16,917 nt of DNA. Source: Beijerinckiaceae bacterium. Its GTDB lineage: Bacteria > Pseudomonadota > Alphaproteobacteria > Rhizobiales > Beijerinckiaceae. Shown here in pieces: positions 1 through 7,525 of this stretch. The stretch lies in assembly GCA_027346205.1 (NCBI GenBank), contig DAIESR010000353.1, forward strand, positions 1 to 16,917. The letters are read 5' to 3'. How positions within the stretch are numbered: the first letter of the stretch is position 1; each line of letters starts with the position of its first letter. A program made the translations under genes and the position numbers. The notes below the pieces were generated by a model. The model had not been told where the DNA came from, did not search any database, and saw only the letters and a program-made list of their open reading frames with translations.

Positions 1-85
1 GGTTGCCGGAAAGGTTTTGCGAGAGATCCCGCAACCCCTCCTGCGCGGGCGGCTCGGTCTCAGGCGGCTCTCTGCTCGAGTCCAT
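1..85 (-). CDS. Possible start of a leftward gene, cut by the window edge
   Basis: On the minus strand an ATG at 85 opens a frame that stays open for 28 codons to the left edge. Its third codon positions are mostly G or C, as in the genes nearby. The peptide begins MDSSREPPETEPPAQ and continues into a short hydrophilic segment that I do not recognise. An in-frame stop lies four codons upstream of the ATG, so this is the first ATG possible. There is no clear Shine-Dalgarno sequence. The start is about 40 nt from the centre of the FixK/FNR box at 119-132, so that box may serve both directions. The frame is too short to be sure it is a gene. Confidence 0.3.
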   Translation of the reverse strand, partial: MDSSREPPETEPPAQEGLRDLSQNLSGN

Positions 86-118
86 GAGGGGAAGCTAGCT
101 CGTCCCTATGACGCGACT

Positions 119-132
119 TTGATGCGCATCAA
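119..132 (+). promoter_or_regulatory. FixK/FNR-type box (anaerobox), perfect palindrome
   Basis: The sequence TTGATGCGCATCAA matches the FNR/FixK consensus TTGAT-N4-ATCAA in all ten defined positions. Its centre lies about 103 nt before the ATG of the MBL-fold gene. If it acts at -41.5 as a class II site, transcription would start near 167, giving a leader of about 62 nt. The binding protein is inferred: it would be the FixK expected downstream of the fixLJ genes at the other end of the window. Confidence 0.75.
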
Positions 133-228
133 ACGGCACGCGGCTTGGGGGAGGCATCGTCCGTTTTGGCACCAATCTCGTCTGATTTGGCGCAATGCCG
201 GACTTTGCGATGAGATTAAGGTTCTCTC

Positions 229-1263
229 ATGCGGCCGCTCCTGCATCCAACGCTCCTCAATGGTCGGTTCGGCGACCCCGTCCTTTGCCTCGAAACCCTG
301 TTCGAGAAGCAGATCATGCTGTGCGATCTCGGCACTGTCGATGTCCTTTCGTCACGGGAGATCCAGCGCATCGAACATGTCTTCGTCTCTCATGCCCATA
401 TTGATCACTTCATCGGCTTCGATCGCATCCTGCGGATATTGGTGGGGCGCGAGAAGCAGGTTCATCTCTACGGACCGCCCGACTTTGCCGATCGCGTCCG
501 GCATAAGCTTTCCGGCTATCAATGGAATCTCGCCGCCAGCTATCTCTGCGACCTCGCCTTCATCGTGACCGAGATCCACCCATCTTTCGCGACCCGCACC
601 GTCTCTTTTCGTCTGAAGAACGGCTTTGCGCCGGAAGAGATCGGCTGCGGCTTTGCGGCAGGCGGCCTTATCTTGAACGGAGCGAGCTTTCGGGTTCACG
701 GTGCTGTTTTGGATCACCGAACGCCCTGCCTTGCCTTTGCGATCACGGAAGTGGCACATGTCAACATTTGGAAAACGGAACTCGCCAAGCTCGGTCTGCC
801 GATCGGACCATGGCTGCATGATCTCAAGCGCGCAGTGCTCGGCGGTGCGCCGGATGATCTGAAGATCCAGATCGAAGCGCCGGAATTAGCGAACGGCAGC
901 CGCGAAATAGAGCTGGGTGCGCTACGCAATGTCTATAAGATCACGCCAGGGCAGAAGATCGGCTATGTGACGGATATTGGCGATACGCCAGACAATCGCC
1001 GTGGCGTTGTGCAACTCGTCGAGGGCGCCGACATTCTGTTCATCGAAGCGCCCTTTATCGGCGCGGACAGGGCGTTGGCGGCGGAGCGCGCCCATCTCAC
1101 CACCGTCGCGGCTGGCGAGATTGCGCGCGCCGCCAAGATACGCCACGTCGAGCCGTTCCATTTCTCGCCGCGCTATGCCGGTCAAGAGCAGCGCATGCTG
1201 GCAGAAGTCGCCGAGGCCTTTGTCGGCACCTGCCGGCCCGAAACAGGACACAAATACGCATGA
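229..1263 (+). CDS. RNase Z-like MBL-fold metallohydrolase
   Basis: This 344-residue protein belongs to the metallo-beta-lactamase superfamily, close to ribonuclease Z (tRNA 3' endonuclease). The metal-binding signature HAHIDH is at residues 55-60. Other likely ligands are H163 (in LDHRTP), D249 (in YVTDIGDTP) and H311 (in EPFHFSPRY). An AHLT motif at residues 288-291 matches a histidine motif of the RNase Z group. No signal peptide or membrane segment is seen, so it is probably cytoplasmic. The gene is first of three in an apparent operon behind a perfect FixK/FNR box and overlaps the next gene by 4 nt. Whether its substrate is tRNA or something else cannot be read from the sequence. The THUMP neighbour suggests RNA. 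It could be a diverged paralogue rather than the housekeeping RNase Z. Confidence 0.85.
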   Translation: MRPLLHPTLLNGRFGDPVLCLETLFEKQIMLCDLGTVDVLSSREIQRIEHVFVSHAHIDHFIGFDRILRILVGREKQVHLYGPPDFADRVRHKLSGYQWNLAASYLCDLAFIVTEIHPSFATRTVSFRLKNGFAPEEIGCGFAAGGLILNGASFRVHGAVLDHRTPCLAFAITEVAHVNIWKTELAKLGLPIGPWLHDLKRAVLGGAPDDLKIQIEAPELANGSREIELGALRNVYKITPGQKIGYVTDIGDTPDNRRGVVQLVEGADILFIEAPFIGADRALAAERAHLTTVAAGEIARAAKIRHVEPFHFSPRYAGQEQRMLAEVAEAFVGTCRPETGHKYA

Positions 1264-1799
1264 GGGACTGGAACGTCATCGTCACCGTCTTTCAGGACGG
1301 CTTCCGGCGCGCGTTGCGCGCCTTGAAGACGTTCGGCGCAGTCGAGCACGGCTATTATCACAATGTGCTCGGGATGAAGGTCGACGATCCCATGGCCTTG
1401 CTTCAAGCCATTGAGCAGCAGACGGCGCTTGAGCCGGCGCTGTTCGATTCCATCTCGCGCGTCGCCCCCGCAATGCAGACTTTCGAGTTCCACTCTGCCG
1501 AAGAGTTTCGGGAGAAAGCAAGAGCGGCCGTGCTGAAATGGGTTCCTGATCTTGCCGGCCGATCGTTCCATGTCCGCTTGCATCGCCGCGGCTTCAAACA
1601 TGAGCTGGAATCGCCAGCGGCCGAAAAAAGTCTCGCCGAGGCACTTCTTGACGCGCTCGCGGAGCAAGGCAGTTCGGCCTCCATTTCTTTTTCGGATCCG
1701 GATGTGATCATCTCGATCGATACGATCGATCACCGCGCGGGCTTAGCGGTCTTCACAAGAGAGGATCTTGCACATCATCCGCTGCTGAGACCGGATTAG
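1260..1799 (+). CDS. THUMP-domain protein, putative RNA-binding
   Basis: This 179-residue protein starts at an ATG that overlaps the stop codon of the MBL-fold gene (ATGA, 4 nt), which points to translational coupling. Residues about 75-165 look like a THUMP domain: the strand FHVRLHRRGFKHEL, then a conserved helix beginning AAEKSLAEALLDAL, then the hydrophobic strand pair VIISIDTID and AGLAVFTRED. THUMP domains bind RNA, usually the acceptor end of tRNA, and are normally fused to a catalytic domain such as a methyltransferase, deaminase or ThiI. No catalytic domain is visible here, so the protein may be an RNA-binding partner, as Tan1 is in yeast tRNA acetylation. Pairing with an RNase Z-like hydrolase supports an RNA role, but the reaction is unknown. 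Assignment rests on motif reading only. Confidence 0.7.
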   Translation: MRDWNVIVTVFQDGFRRALRALKTFGAVEHGYYHNVLGMKVDDPMALLQAIEQQTALEPALFDSISRVAPAMQTFEFHSAEEFREKARAAVLKWVPDLAGRSFHVRLHRRGFKHELESPAAEKSLAEALLDALAEQGSSASISFSDPDVIISIDTIDHRAGLAVFTREDLAHHPLLRPD

Positions 1800-1826
1800 A
1801 CGCGCACGCCACGTCAAAGAGAGGCA

Positions 1827-3698
1827 ATGGGGAGGGCAATGGGATCTGCCTGGGGGCTGCGCGCCGCCGCGCGCGAGATAAATTCAAACGATCTTATCGA
1901 CCCTAAAGAGGCCGGCACTCTGTGGGGGCTCTTCTGCGAGCGAGTCCGGCGTAGTTCGGATACGATCGCCTATCGCGAATATGACGGCTTGGCACAATGC
2001 TGGCGCGACCACTCGTGGCGCATGATGGCGGCGCGGACCGACCGCTTCAGAGCGGCTTTCGCCAAAGAGGGGTTGCAGCCCGGCGATCGTATTGCCGTGC
2101 TTCTGCACAATGGCATCGATTGGGTGTGCTTCGACATGGCTGCGCATGGGCAGGGTCTGGTCGTCGTTGCGCTCTACCCACAGGACAGCACGGCTGACCA
2201 AGCCTATATCCTTGCGCATTCGGACGCTCGCTTGGCGCTTGTCGATACATGGGCGAGGTGGAGAGCGCTTCAGGGCGCGCCGATAAGGCTTTCAGCCCTC
2301 GCGCGCGTCTGGATTCGCGAGCCTGCTGGAGACGCCGGCGCGCAAGCAAAAGATGGGCTCGTCCGCGAGTTCGCTGATGTTTTGGAGGAAGCATCCGGAC
2401 CCGTGCCAGAGCCGGACGTTGAGCCCACCGCCTTGGCGACATTGATCTATACGTCCGGCACGACGGGTCGGCCTAAAGGCGTGATGCTGTCGCATGCCGC
2501 GCTTCTTTGGAACGCCGTCGCCGTCGCCGCCGTCATACCCCCGCGCCCCGACGATGTGTTCCTGTCGGTGCTTCCGCTCGCCCATGCCTTCGAGAGAACT
2601 GTCGGCTGCTACCTCGCCATGATGGGAGGTGCGGCCGTCGCCTATGCACGCTCGCCGCAGCATCTTGTCGAGGATGTGAAAACTATTCGCCCGACGGTTC
2701 TGCTCGGAGTTCCGCGGCTCTTCGAAAGAATTCATGCCGTGATCCTGGCGAGAGGCGAGGCGAACTGGATTGGCGGTGCTCTGCTGCGCCTTTTGGCTTC
2801 GCTGGGATGGCGAAGGTTCCAAGCGCAGACGCATGCAGGAGGCAGATTGGGTCTTGCCGCACGCCTGATCCTGTGCCTTCTCGATCGCTGGGTCGGCGCG
2901 CCGCTCCTGGCCGCCTTCGGAAGCCGGTTGCGGGTGATTGTCAGCGGCGGTGCGCCGCTTGATCAGGTCGCCGCGCGTTTCCTGATCGGCGTCGGCTTCC
3001 CTTTGGTCGAAGGCTATGGCCTCACCGAGGCGGGGCCCGTTGTTGCCGCGACTGCCTTCGAGGACAGCGTGCCGGGATCGGTCGGGCGGCCGCTGCCCGG
3101 TGTCGAGGTGAAGCTCGGCGAGGCCGATGAACTCTTGGTGCGCTCACCCTCGCTCATGATGGGCTATTGGAAGGACAAGGCCGAGACGGCCCACGCATTC
3201 TCCGACACGGATTGGCTCGCTACAGGCGATATTGCCGAAATCAAGGATGGTCGGATCTATATCCGCGGCCGTCTCAAGGAGATCATCATCCTGTCGATCG
3301 GCGAGAAGATCAATCCGAGCCTCATCGAGGCGGAAATGGCGCGTGACGCCTTGTTCCAGCAGGTCGCCGTCATCGGCGAAGGCCGGCCCTTCCTCGCCGT
3401 GCTTGCTGTTCTCGATCCAGAGCGCTGGGCTCGTTTTGCACAAGAAAATCAACTCGCACCGGATCAGCCCAATTCGCCCGCTGCGAAAGAACTCGTCCTC
3501 GCTCGTTTGGCGGTGAGACTCGCAACCGTCCCACGCTACGCACAAATTCACGCCGTGCATCTCTCTCTCGTACCATGGACGATCGATGCGGGACTTCTCA
3601 CGCCCACCCTCAAGGTCAAACGCGAGGTGCTGCAAAATCGGTTCGGTGACGAGATCGAAGCGCTATATGCCGCGCATCGACCGCCGATATCGATTTGA
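1827..3698 (+). CDS. AMP-dependent synthetase/ligase, long-chain acyl-CoA synthetase type
   Basis: This 623-residue adenylate-forming enzyme should activate a carboxylic acid, probably a fatty acid, to acyl-AMP and then acyl-CoA. The ATP-binding loop YTSGTTGRPKG is at residues 208-218, the adenine-binding motif EGYGLTEAGP at 395-404, TGD at 467-469, the hinge motif RGRLKE at 480-485, and the C-terminal lysine motif LTPTLKVKR at 591-599. Motif spacing and length fit the FAA1-type long-chain acyl-CoA synthetases. The start is uncertain: the ATG at 1827 follows AGAGAGG, while the in-frame ATG at 1839 follows GGGAGGG with only 2 nt between. It lies 27 nt after the THUMP gene and is likely the last gene of the FixK-box operon. 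Substrate range cannot be told from sequence. No membrane segment is obvious. Confidence 0.88.
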   Translation: MGRAMGSAWGLRAAAREINSNDLIDPKEAGTLWGLFCERVRRSSDTIAYREYDGLAQCWRDHSWRMMAARTDRFRAAFAKEGLQPGDRIAVLLHNGIDWVCFDMAAHGQGLVVVALYPQDSTADQAYILAHSDARLALVDTWARWRALQGAPIRLSALARVWIREPAGDAGAQAKDGLVREFADVLEEASGPVPEPDVEPTALATLIYTSGTTGRPKGVMLSHAALLWNAVAVAAVIPPRPDDVFLSVLPLAHAFERTVGCYLAMMGGAAVAYARSPQHLVEDVKTIRPTVLLGVPRLFERIHAVILARGEANWIGGALLRLLASLGWRRFQAQTHAGGRLGLAARLILCLLDRWVGAPLLAAFGSRLRVIVSGGAPLDQVAARFLIGVGFPLVEGYGLTEAGPVVAATAFEDSVPGSVGRPLPGVEVKLGEADELLVRSPSLMMGYWKDKAETAHAFSDTDWLATGDIAEIKDGRIYIRGRLKEIIILSIGEKINPSLIEAEMARDALFQQVAVIGEGRPFLAVLAVLDPERWARFAQENQLAPDQPNSPAAKELVLARLAVRLATVPRYAQIHAVHLSLVPWTIDAGLLTPTLKVKREVLQNRFGDEIEALYAAHRPPISI

Positions 3699-3719
3699 AT
3701 ATTTTGATGATCGAGTTTG

Positions 3720-3763
3720 GAGCGTTTTCCGATCGGATGGAATCATCCGATCGGAAAACGCTC
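3720..3763. repeat. Long perfect palindrome (20-bp arms) in rhizobial-type intergenic element
   Basis: Arms 3720-3739 (starting GAGCGTTTTCCGATCGG) and 3744-3763 are exact reverse complements around a 4-nt loop, GAAT. The hairpin lies 22 nt past the stop of the acyl-CoA ligase gene and between convergent genes, so it could end transcription or protect RNA 3' ends. No T-run follows it, so it is not a classic intrinsic terminator. The layout resembles palindromic modules of Rhizobium intergenic mosaic elements. Confidence 0.8.
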
Positions 3764-3794
3764 ACAATCAATATATTCTGGCATGCCCTTCATC

Positions 3795-3830
3795 GGAAAA
3801 GTCTTTCAACTTTTCCGGGACATGCTCTAG
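3795..3830 (-). repeat. 36-bp dispersed repeat module, copy 1
   Basis: This module matches 32 of 36 bases of the inverted copy at 12683-12718. It contains a hairpin with arms 3794-3802 and 3809-3817 (CGGAAAAGT and ACTTTTCCG) and ends in GGGACATGCTCTAG. It runs a few bases into the 3' end of the ribonucleotide reductase frame, so it supplies the end of that coding sequence. With the palindrome at 3720-3763 it forms one composite element filling the convergent spacer. Confidence 0.75.
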
Positions 3831-6331
3831 TCGGATTCACGCTCCAGCGCACAACAATGCGGCGCCTCGGTGCCCGCCGCTGCTTCGCTGAGTACGGCGC
3901 CACGCACGGCATTGGGACGAAAAACCGTGCAGCCCTTCAACCCCTTTTCATAAGCGATGTCATAGATCCGTTTGAAATCCTCGAAGGAACATTCCTCGGG
4001 CACATTGATCGTCTTGGAAATCGAGTTGTCGACGTAAGGCTGCAGCGCCGCCTGCATGGCCAAATGCGTGGCTGCCGGCAATTCACTGGCGGTGATGAAG
4101 GCATCGGGAAATCCGTCTTTTGATCCGCTTATCTTGCGCCACAGCGCCAAGGCATAGTCGGTCAGCATGAATTCTTTCGGCGCGCCATTTTCTCCGAGCA
4201 CCTTGCGGCTATAAGAGGCTGCGAAAATGGGTTCGAGACCGCTCGAAACATTGCCGGCAAGCAGGCTGATCGTGCCGGTTGGCGCAATCGCGAGGAGATG
4301 GCTGTTGCGAATGCCACTGGCCGCTATGCCGTCGCGGATATCTTCCGGCAAGCTGCGAATGAACGCGCCTGCAAGATATTTATCCTGCTCGAAGAAAGGA
4401 AAGCTGCCTTTTTCCGTGGCGAGATCGATGGAAGCGCGATAGGCCGTATGACAGATGCGACGCATGATGTCGCTGGCGACCTGCAACGAGGCCTCGCTGC
4501 CGTAAGTAACGCCCAGCATCAGCAGAGCGTCGGCGAGGCCAGTGATGCCAAGCCCGATGCGACGCGTTCCTTTTGCCTGCGCAGCCTGCTGTGGCAAGGG
4601 AAAGCGCGAGATATCGATGACATCATCCAGGAGGCGAACGGCGATCGGCACACTTGCCGTGAGTGCATCGAAATCGAAACTGGCATTCAGCGTAAAGGGG
4701 CGGCTGACGAAGCGGGTCAGATTGAGCGATCCGAGATCGCAAGCGCCATAGGGCGGCAGCGGGATCTCGCCGCATGGATTGGTAGCGTCGATCCGCTCGC
4801 GGTACCAGAGATTATTGAGATGATTGATGCGATCGATAAAGAGGACGCCGGGCTCCGCGTAGTCATAGGTCGCGGCGAGAAGCCGACGCCATAGAGCCCG
4901 GGCGCCGATGTGTCGAATGACTCGGCACGGTGCCGATTCGGTCATTCCCGACCACTGGCGCAGGAGAGTCGGCCCCTCGCCTTCGATCGCCACTGCGGGA
5001 AAGAGCAACGGCCATTCGGCATCGTTGCGCACGGCCGCCATGAATTCATCCGTGATCAGAACCGACAGATTAAAGTGACGAAGCTGTCCAGCCTGCTGCT
5101 TGGCGGCAATGAACTCTTCAATATCGGGATGGTCGCAGCGCAATGTCGCCATCATGGCGCCCCGGCGAGCACCGGTGGAAAGAATCGTGTCGCACATCGA
5201 GTCCCAGACGCGCATGAAAGACACGGGGCCAGAGGCGATACTGCCGACGCCCCGTGCGATTGTGCCGCGCGGCCGCAGAGTCGAGAAGTCGCAACCAATG
5301 CCGCCGCCTTGCTGCATCGTCGTCGCCGAGTCCTGCAAAGCGGCGAAAATGCCTGGGATCGAATCTTCGATCGTCCCCATCACAAAGCAATTGAAGAGCG
5401 TGACATTGCGGCCGGTGCCTGCCCCGGCGTCGATACGGCCGCCAGGGAGAAATTTAAAACCCTGCAACAGCTCGAAGAATCGTTCTTCCCAACTGTCCTG
5501 GCCTGAAGGCTCCGCGCTTGCGAGCGCATGCGCGACGCGTCGCCAGCTTTCGATGATCGATCGCTCCTCAATGCCATGCCCGACATAGCGGTACTTGGTT
5601 TCCCACACATGGCGCGAGATTTCTGTGGTGAGATCATCCATGGTCACGCTCACACATTCCAAAGGTCTGCCGGCCGCCTCTGTCGAGTAGGACCTTGTCG
5701 CACGCGCCGATAGACTATCACAGAGAGGAATCGAAGCGACGACCTCATAGCCGAGCCCCTGCTGCTGCGGGGATCGGAAGAGTTCGATCGACCGAACTGT
5801 CTGCTTGAATGAGAGCTGGCGATCCATCGGCTGCATTTGGGCGATCCTGCACCCATTTTTGCCGAGGCGGGCCAAGGTCACATGCGGTCGAAGTGGTCTC
5901 TCGTCGGTTTGATTGAATGCCGAGAGCAGCAGCATCTGCAAGAGACGAAGCTCATCCGTCGCTGCGCATTCCACCCAAAGAAATTTCGACTCTATAGGCG
6001 CGGGTCCGTAGTTCAGATGTTCGAAGGCGAGGGTGAAGCTGCCGATCGATTGCAGTGCTTTTCGCAAGATATCAGCGGCGGCCTCGACATTCGCCTCTTT
6101 CCATGGCGGCACCAGCGTCAGATGAAGATCGGCAGCAGGGACGAGCCGAACCGAAGGATCTTCGAGAGGCCGGGCGATTTTCGCGAGCGCGGATGCAATC
6201 TCGGGGGCGACCTTGATGCCGACGAAGAGGCGGGCAGGACGCTGCTGGCCCGCGCCGCTCATGTCCTCCGATGGACCAGCCAGTTCGGATGCCATAGAAA
6301 GGTCAGGCTCCATACGACGTCTCGCTATCAT
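3827..6331 (-). CDS. nrdJ: 2'-5' RNA ligase domain fused to B12-dependent class II ribonucleotide reductase
   Basis: One unbroken frame of 834 codons carries two domains. Residues about 33-200 look like a LigT/ThpR-type 2'-5' RNA ligase or RNA 2',3'-cyclic phosphodiesterase, with the paired motifs HLTL (70-73) and HVTL (150-153) about 80 residues apart. Residues 231-834 are an adenosylcobalamin-dependent class II ribonucleotide reductase, which makes deoxynucleotides without oxygen. The redox cysteines are likely C315 (FNCFV) and C531, and the thiyl-radical cysteine C520 in NPCGE. The spacing C520 to C531 equals that in Thermotoga NrdJ. PTGTISLLAG is at 684-693, and a vicinal CC at 826-827 may regenerate the active site. 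The reductase could start alone at M231 (position 5641), but no Shine-Dalgarno precedes it, which favours a fusion. The upstream start is also uncertain (6331, 6313, 6295 or 6262). It is probably the last gene of the CBS-DUF3775 operon. Confidence 0.9.
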   Translation of the reverse strand: MIARRRMEPDLSMASELAGPSEDMSGAGQQRPARLFVGIKVAPEIASALAKIARPLEDPSVRLVPAADLHLTLVPPWKEANVEAAADILRKALQSIGSFTLAFEHLNYGPAPIESKFLWVECAATDELRLLQMLLLSAFNQTDERPLRPHVTLARLGKNGCRIAQMQPMDRQLSFKQTVRSIELFRSPQQQGLGYEVVASIPLCDSLSARATRSYSTEAAGRPLECVSVTMDDLTTEISRHVWETKYRYVGHGIEERSIIESWRRVAHALASAEPSGQDSWEERFFELLQGFKFLPGGRIDAGAGTGRNVTLFNCFVMGTIEDSIPGIFAALQDSATTMQQGGGIGCDFSTLRPRGTIARGVGSIASGPVSFMRVWDSMCDTILSTGARRGAMMATLRCDHPDIEEFIAAKQQAGQLRHFNLSVLITDEFMAAVRNDAEWPLLFPAVAIEGEGPTLLRQWSGMTESAPCRVIRHIGARALWRRLLAATYDYAEPGVLFIDRINHLNNLWYRERIDATNPCGEIPLPPYGACDLGSLNLTRFVSRPFTLNASFDFDALTASVPIAVRLLDDVIDISRFPLPQQAAQAKGTRRIGLGITGLADALLMLGVTYGSEASLQVASDIMRRICHTAYRASIDLATEKGSFPFFEQDKYLAGAFIRSLPEDIRDGIAASGIRNSHLLAIAPTGTISLLAGNVSSGLEPIFAASYSRKVLGENGAPKEFMLTDYALALWRKISGSKDGFPDAFITASELPAATHLAMQAALQPYVDNSISKTINVPEECSFEDFKRIYDIAYEKGLKGCTVFRPNAVRGAVLSEAAAGTEAPHCCALERESD

Positions 6332-6358
6332 CCTAGCGCCGGCGCGTGAGGCTTGGCG

Positions 6359-6772
6359 TCAGGCTGCTTCGGACTCGTAAAGCCCTTTTTGAAGGTGGTC
6401 GTGCAGATCGGCATCTTCCATGAGCGCTGCGGTGAGAGCGGCGGCGCCCAAGAGTTCCGCTTCGGAAACGCCGTGATGCCATTTTTCCGCGGCGAGATCA
6501 CCTTGGCCGATGCGCATCAAAGTATAGAGCTCGACGCGCGCCGCGGGCGTGAGTGCCGCGATGGCGTCACGCAATGCGGTCAACTGTTCGGATTCGGGAG
6601 CGAGCGGTTGATAGCCGAGCTCGGCAGTCGGATTATGTTCTCCACGCGCAGGCTCGGTCCCGCCTAGATCCTCTTCGGCGACATTGCCAAGAAGCGCGTC
6701 ACGCTGTGTGCGAGCGGTCTTGGCCAGAAGAGCAATGAAGTGAGCTTGGTCGCTCGTAAGATTTTTTAGCAT
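6359..6772 (-). CDS. DUF3775 domain-containing protein
   Basis: I chose the ATG at 6772 because AGGAG stands 7 nt before it. The same frame could begin at 6838, but that segment has no such site. The 137-residue product begins MLKNLTSDQAHFIALLAKTAR. Its C-terminal half, around ALTPAARVELYTLMRIGQGDL, is typical of DUF3775, a small family of unknown function common in Hyphomicrobiales. The protein is acidic and soluble by appearance. It lies 27 nt before the furthest start of the 2'-5' RNA ligase/reductase frame and 99 nt after the CBS gene, so the three are probably transcribed together. Nothing in the sequence reveals a catalytic site. Confidence 0.75.
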   Translation of the reverse strand: MLKNLTSDQAHFIALLAKTARTQRDALLGNVAEEDLGGTEPARGEHNPTAELGYQPLAPESEQLTALRDAIAALTPAARVELYTLMRIGQGDLAAEKWHHGVSEAELLGAAALTAALMEDADLHDHLQKGLYESEAA

Positions 6773-6803
6773 CGAGAGACTCCTGCTTCGTGTGAAGAGA
6801 CCT

Positions 6804-6838
6804 GTGGACGGCGATGTCCATAGAGCATGGCCGTCCAC
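6804..6838 (-). other. Inverted repeat between the CBS and DUF3775 genes
   Basis: Arms GTGGACGGC (6804-6812) and GCCGTCCAC (6830-6838) are perfect complements, 9 bp, around a 17-nt loop. The hairpin sits in the 99-nt spacer inside the presumed operon, with no T-run after it. It could be an RNA-processing or stability element, or a weak attenuator that lowers expression of the downstream genes relative to the CBS gene. Confidence 0.4.
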
Positions 6839-6871
6839 CGGCTTTCGCTTGGCTGCGCAATGATCCTGCGC

Positions 6872-7291
6872 TCAAACGTGGTGTGCGGAAACCGCGCGCA
6901 GAACTTCGCCGGACGCCTGTTTGCTGAGCCGGGTCGAAATATCGCCGAGGCTCAGCATGCCGAGAACAGCATGATGCGTGTCGGTGACCGCCAAACGGCG
7001 AATCTTCTTCGCCTCCATCATCTCGACAGCGCTGTCGATTTCGTCCTCCGGCGCACAGCAAATCGCATTCTTCGTCATCACGTCTTTTGCCGTCAGCTGG
7101 CTGAGATCACTGCCGTCAGCGAGAGCGCGGCAGGTGAGATCGCGATCGGTGATCATGCCGACTATGTGGCCCTTGGCCGTCACCGGTATTGCACCAATGT
7201 CGAAATCGCGCATCTTCTTCGCGATCTCTTTGACTGGCGTGTTCTGCTCGACGAATTGCGCACCCTTGTGCATGATGTCTTTCACCTTCAT
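6872..7291 (-). CDS. Tandem CBS-domain protein
   Basis: The 139-residue protein consists of two CBS domains, about residues 7-58 (VKDIMHKG through GMITDRDLTCRA) and 71-125 (AKDVMTKN through GMLSLGDIS). CBS pairs bind adenosine nucleotides such as AMP, ATP or S-adenosylmethionine and act as energy or ligand sensors. No enzyme or transporter domain is attached, so it may be a free regulatory subunit. The start at 7291 is well supported by AGGAGG five to six nt upstream (7302-7297). A FixK/FNR box at 7364-7377 is centred about 79 nt from the start codon, which would place transcription start near 7329. Stand-alone CBS proteins of this kind often occur in low-oxygen or stress clusters of alphaproteobacteria. 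Confidence 0.9.
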   Translation of the reverse strand: MKVKDIMHKGAQFVEQNTPVKEIAKKMRDFDIGAIPVTAKGHIVGMITDRDLTCRALADGSDLSQLTAKDVMTKNAICCAPEDEIDSAVEMMEAKKIRRLAVTDTHHAVLGMLSLGDISTRLSKQASGEVLRAVSAHHV

Positions 7292-7363
7292 CTTTTCCTC
7301 CTGAGAACAGACTCAACCAGATGCCGCAAGCCAGGGAGCTTATCGCTCGGCTCGTTCGAATGA

Positions 7364-7377
7364 TTGATATGCGTCAA
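7364..7377 (-). promoter_or_regulatory. FixK/FNR-type box facing the CBS-DUF3775-nrdJ operon
   Basis: TTGATATGCGTCAA matches TTGAT-N4-ATCAA in nine of ten defined positions (GTCAA in one half). A class II position at -41.5 for the leftward genes puts the transcript start near 7329 with a leader of about 38 nt. The box is nearer to the CBS gene than the second site at 7460-7473, which suits the divergent hydrolase gene instead. Confidence 0.7.
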
Positions 7378-7459
7378 GGAGGTATGAAAGCGGGCGATTT
7401 GTGCTGCCGCCGCGATAGGCTGCGGAGGGTGCTACAAAACGACATGCCAGGGATTGGCT

Positions 7460-7473
7460 TTGATCTCGATCAA
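7460..7473 (+). promoter_or_regulatory. FixK/FNR-type box facing the alpha/beta hydrolase gene
   Basis: TTGATCTCGATCAA is a perfect match to TTGAT-N4-ATCAA. With a -41.5 arrangement, transcription would start near 7508, just before the Shine-Dalgarno at 7511-7516 and the ATG at 7526. That geometry argues for the 7526 start and against the in-frame ATG at 7496. Confidence 0.75.
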
Positions 7474-7525
7474 GCTAGGGAACCGGATCGCATAGATGAT
7501 GCGTCAGCCAGGGAGGATTTGGCGC

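Noticed and set aside
3827..6349. Many plus-strand frames of 60-200 codons opposite the reductase gene
   Set aside because: All are antisense to the fused gene, whose domains are clear; none shows a motif or a good ribosome binding site.
7496..7525. Earlier start for the alpha/beta hydrolase
   Set aside because: It lies before the transcript start predicted from the FixK/FNR box and lacks a Shine-Dalgarno, while 7526 has GGGAGG at good distance.
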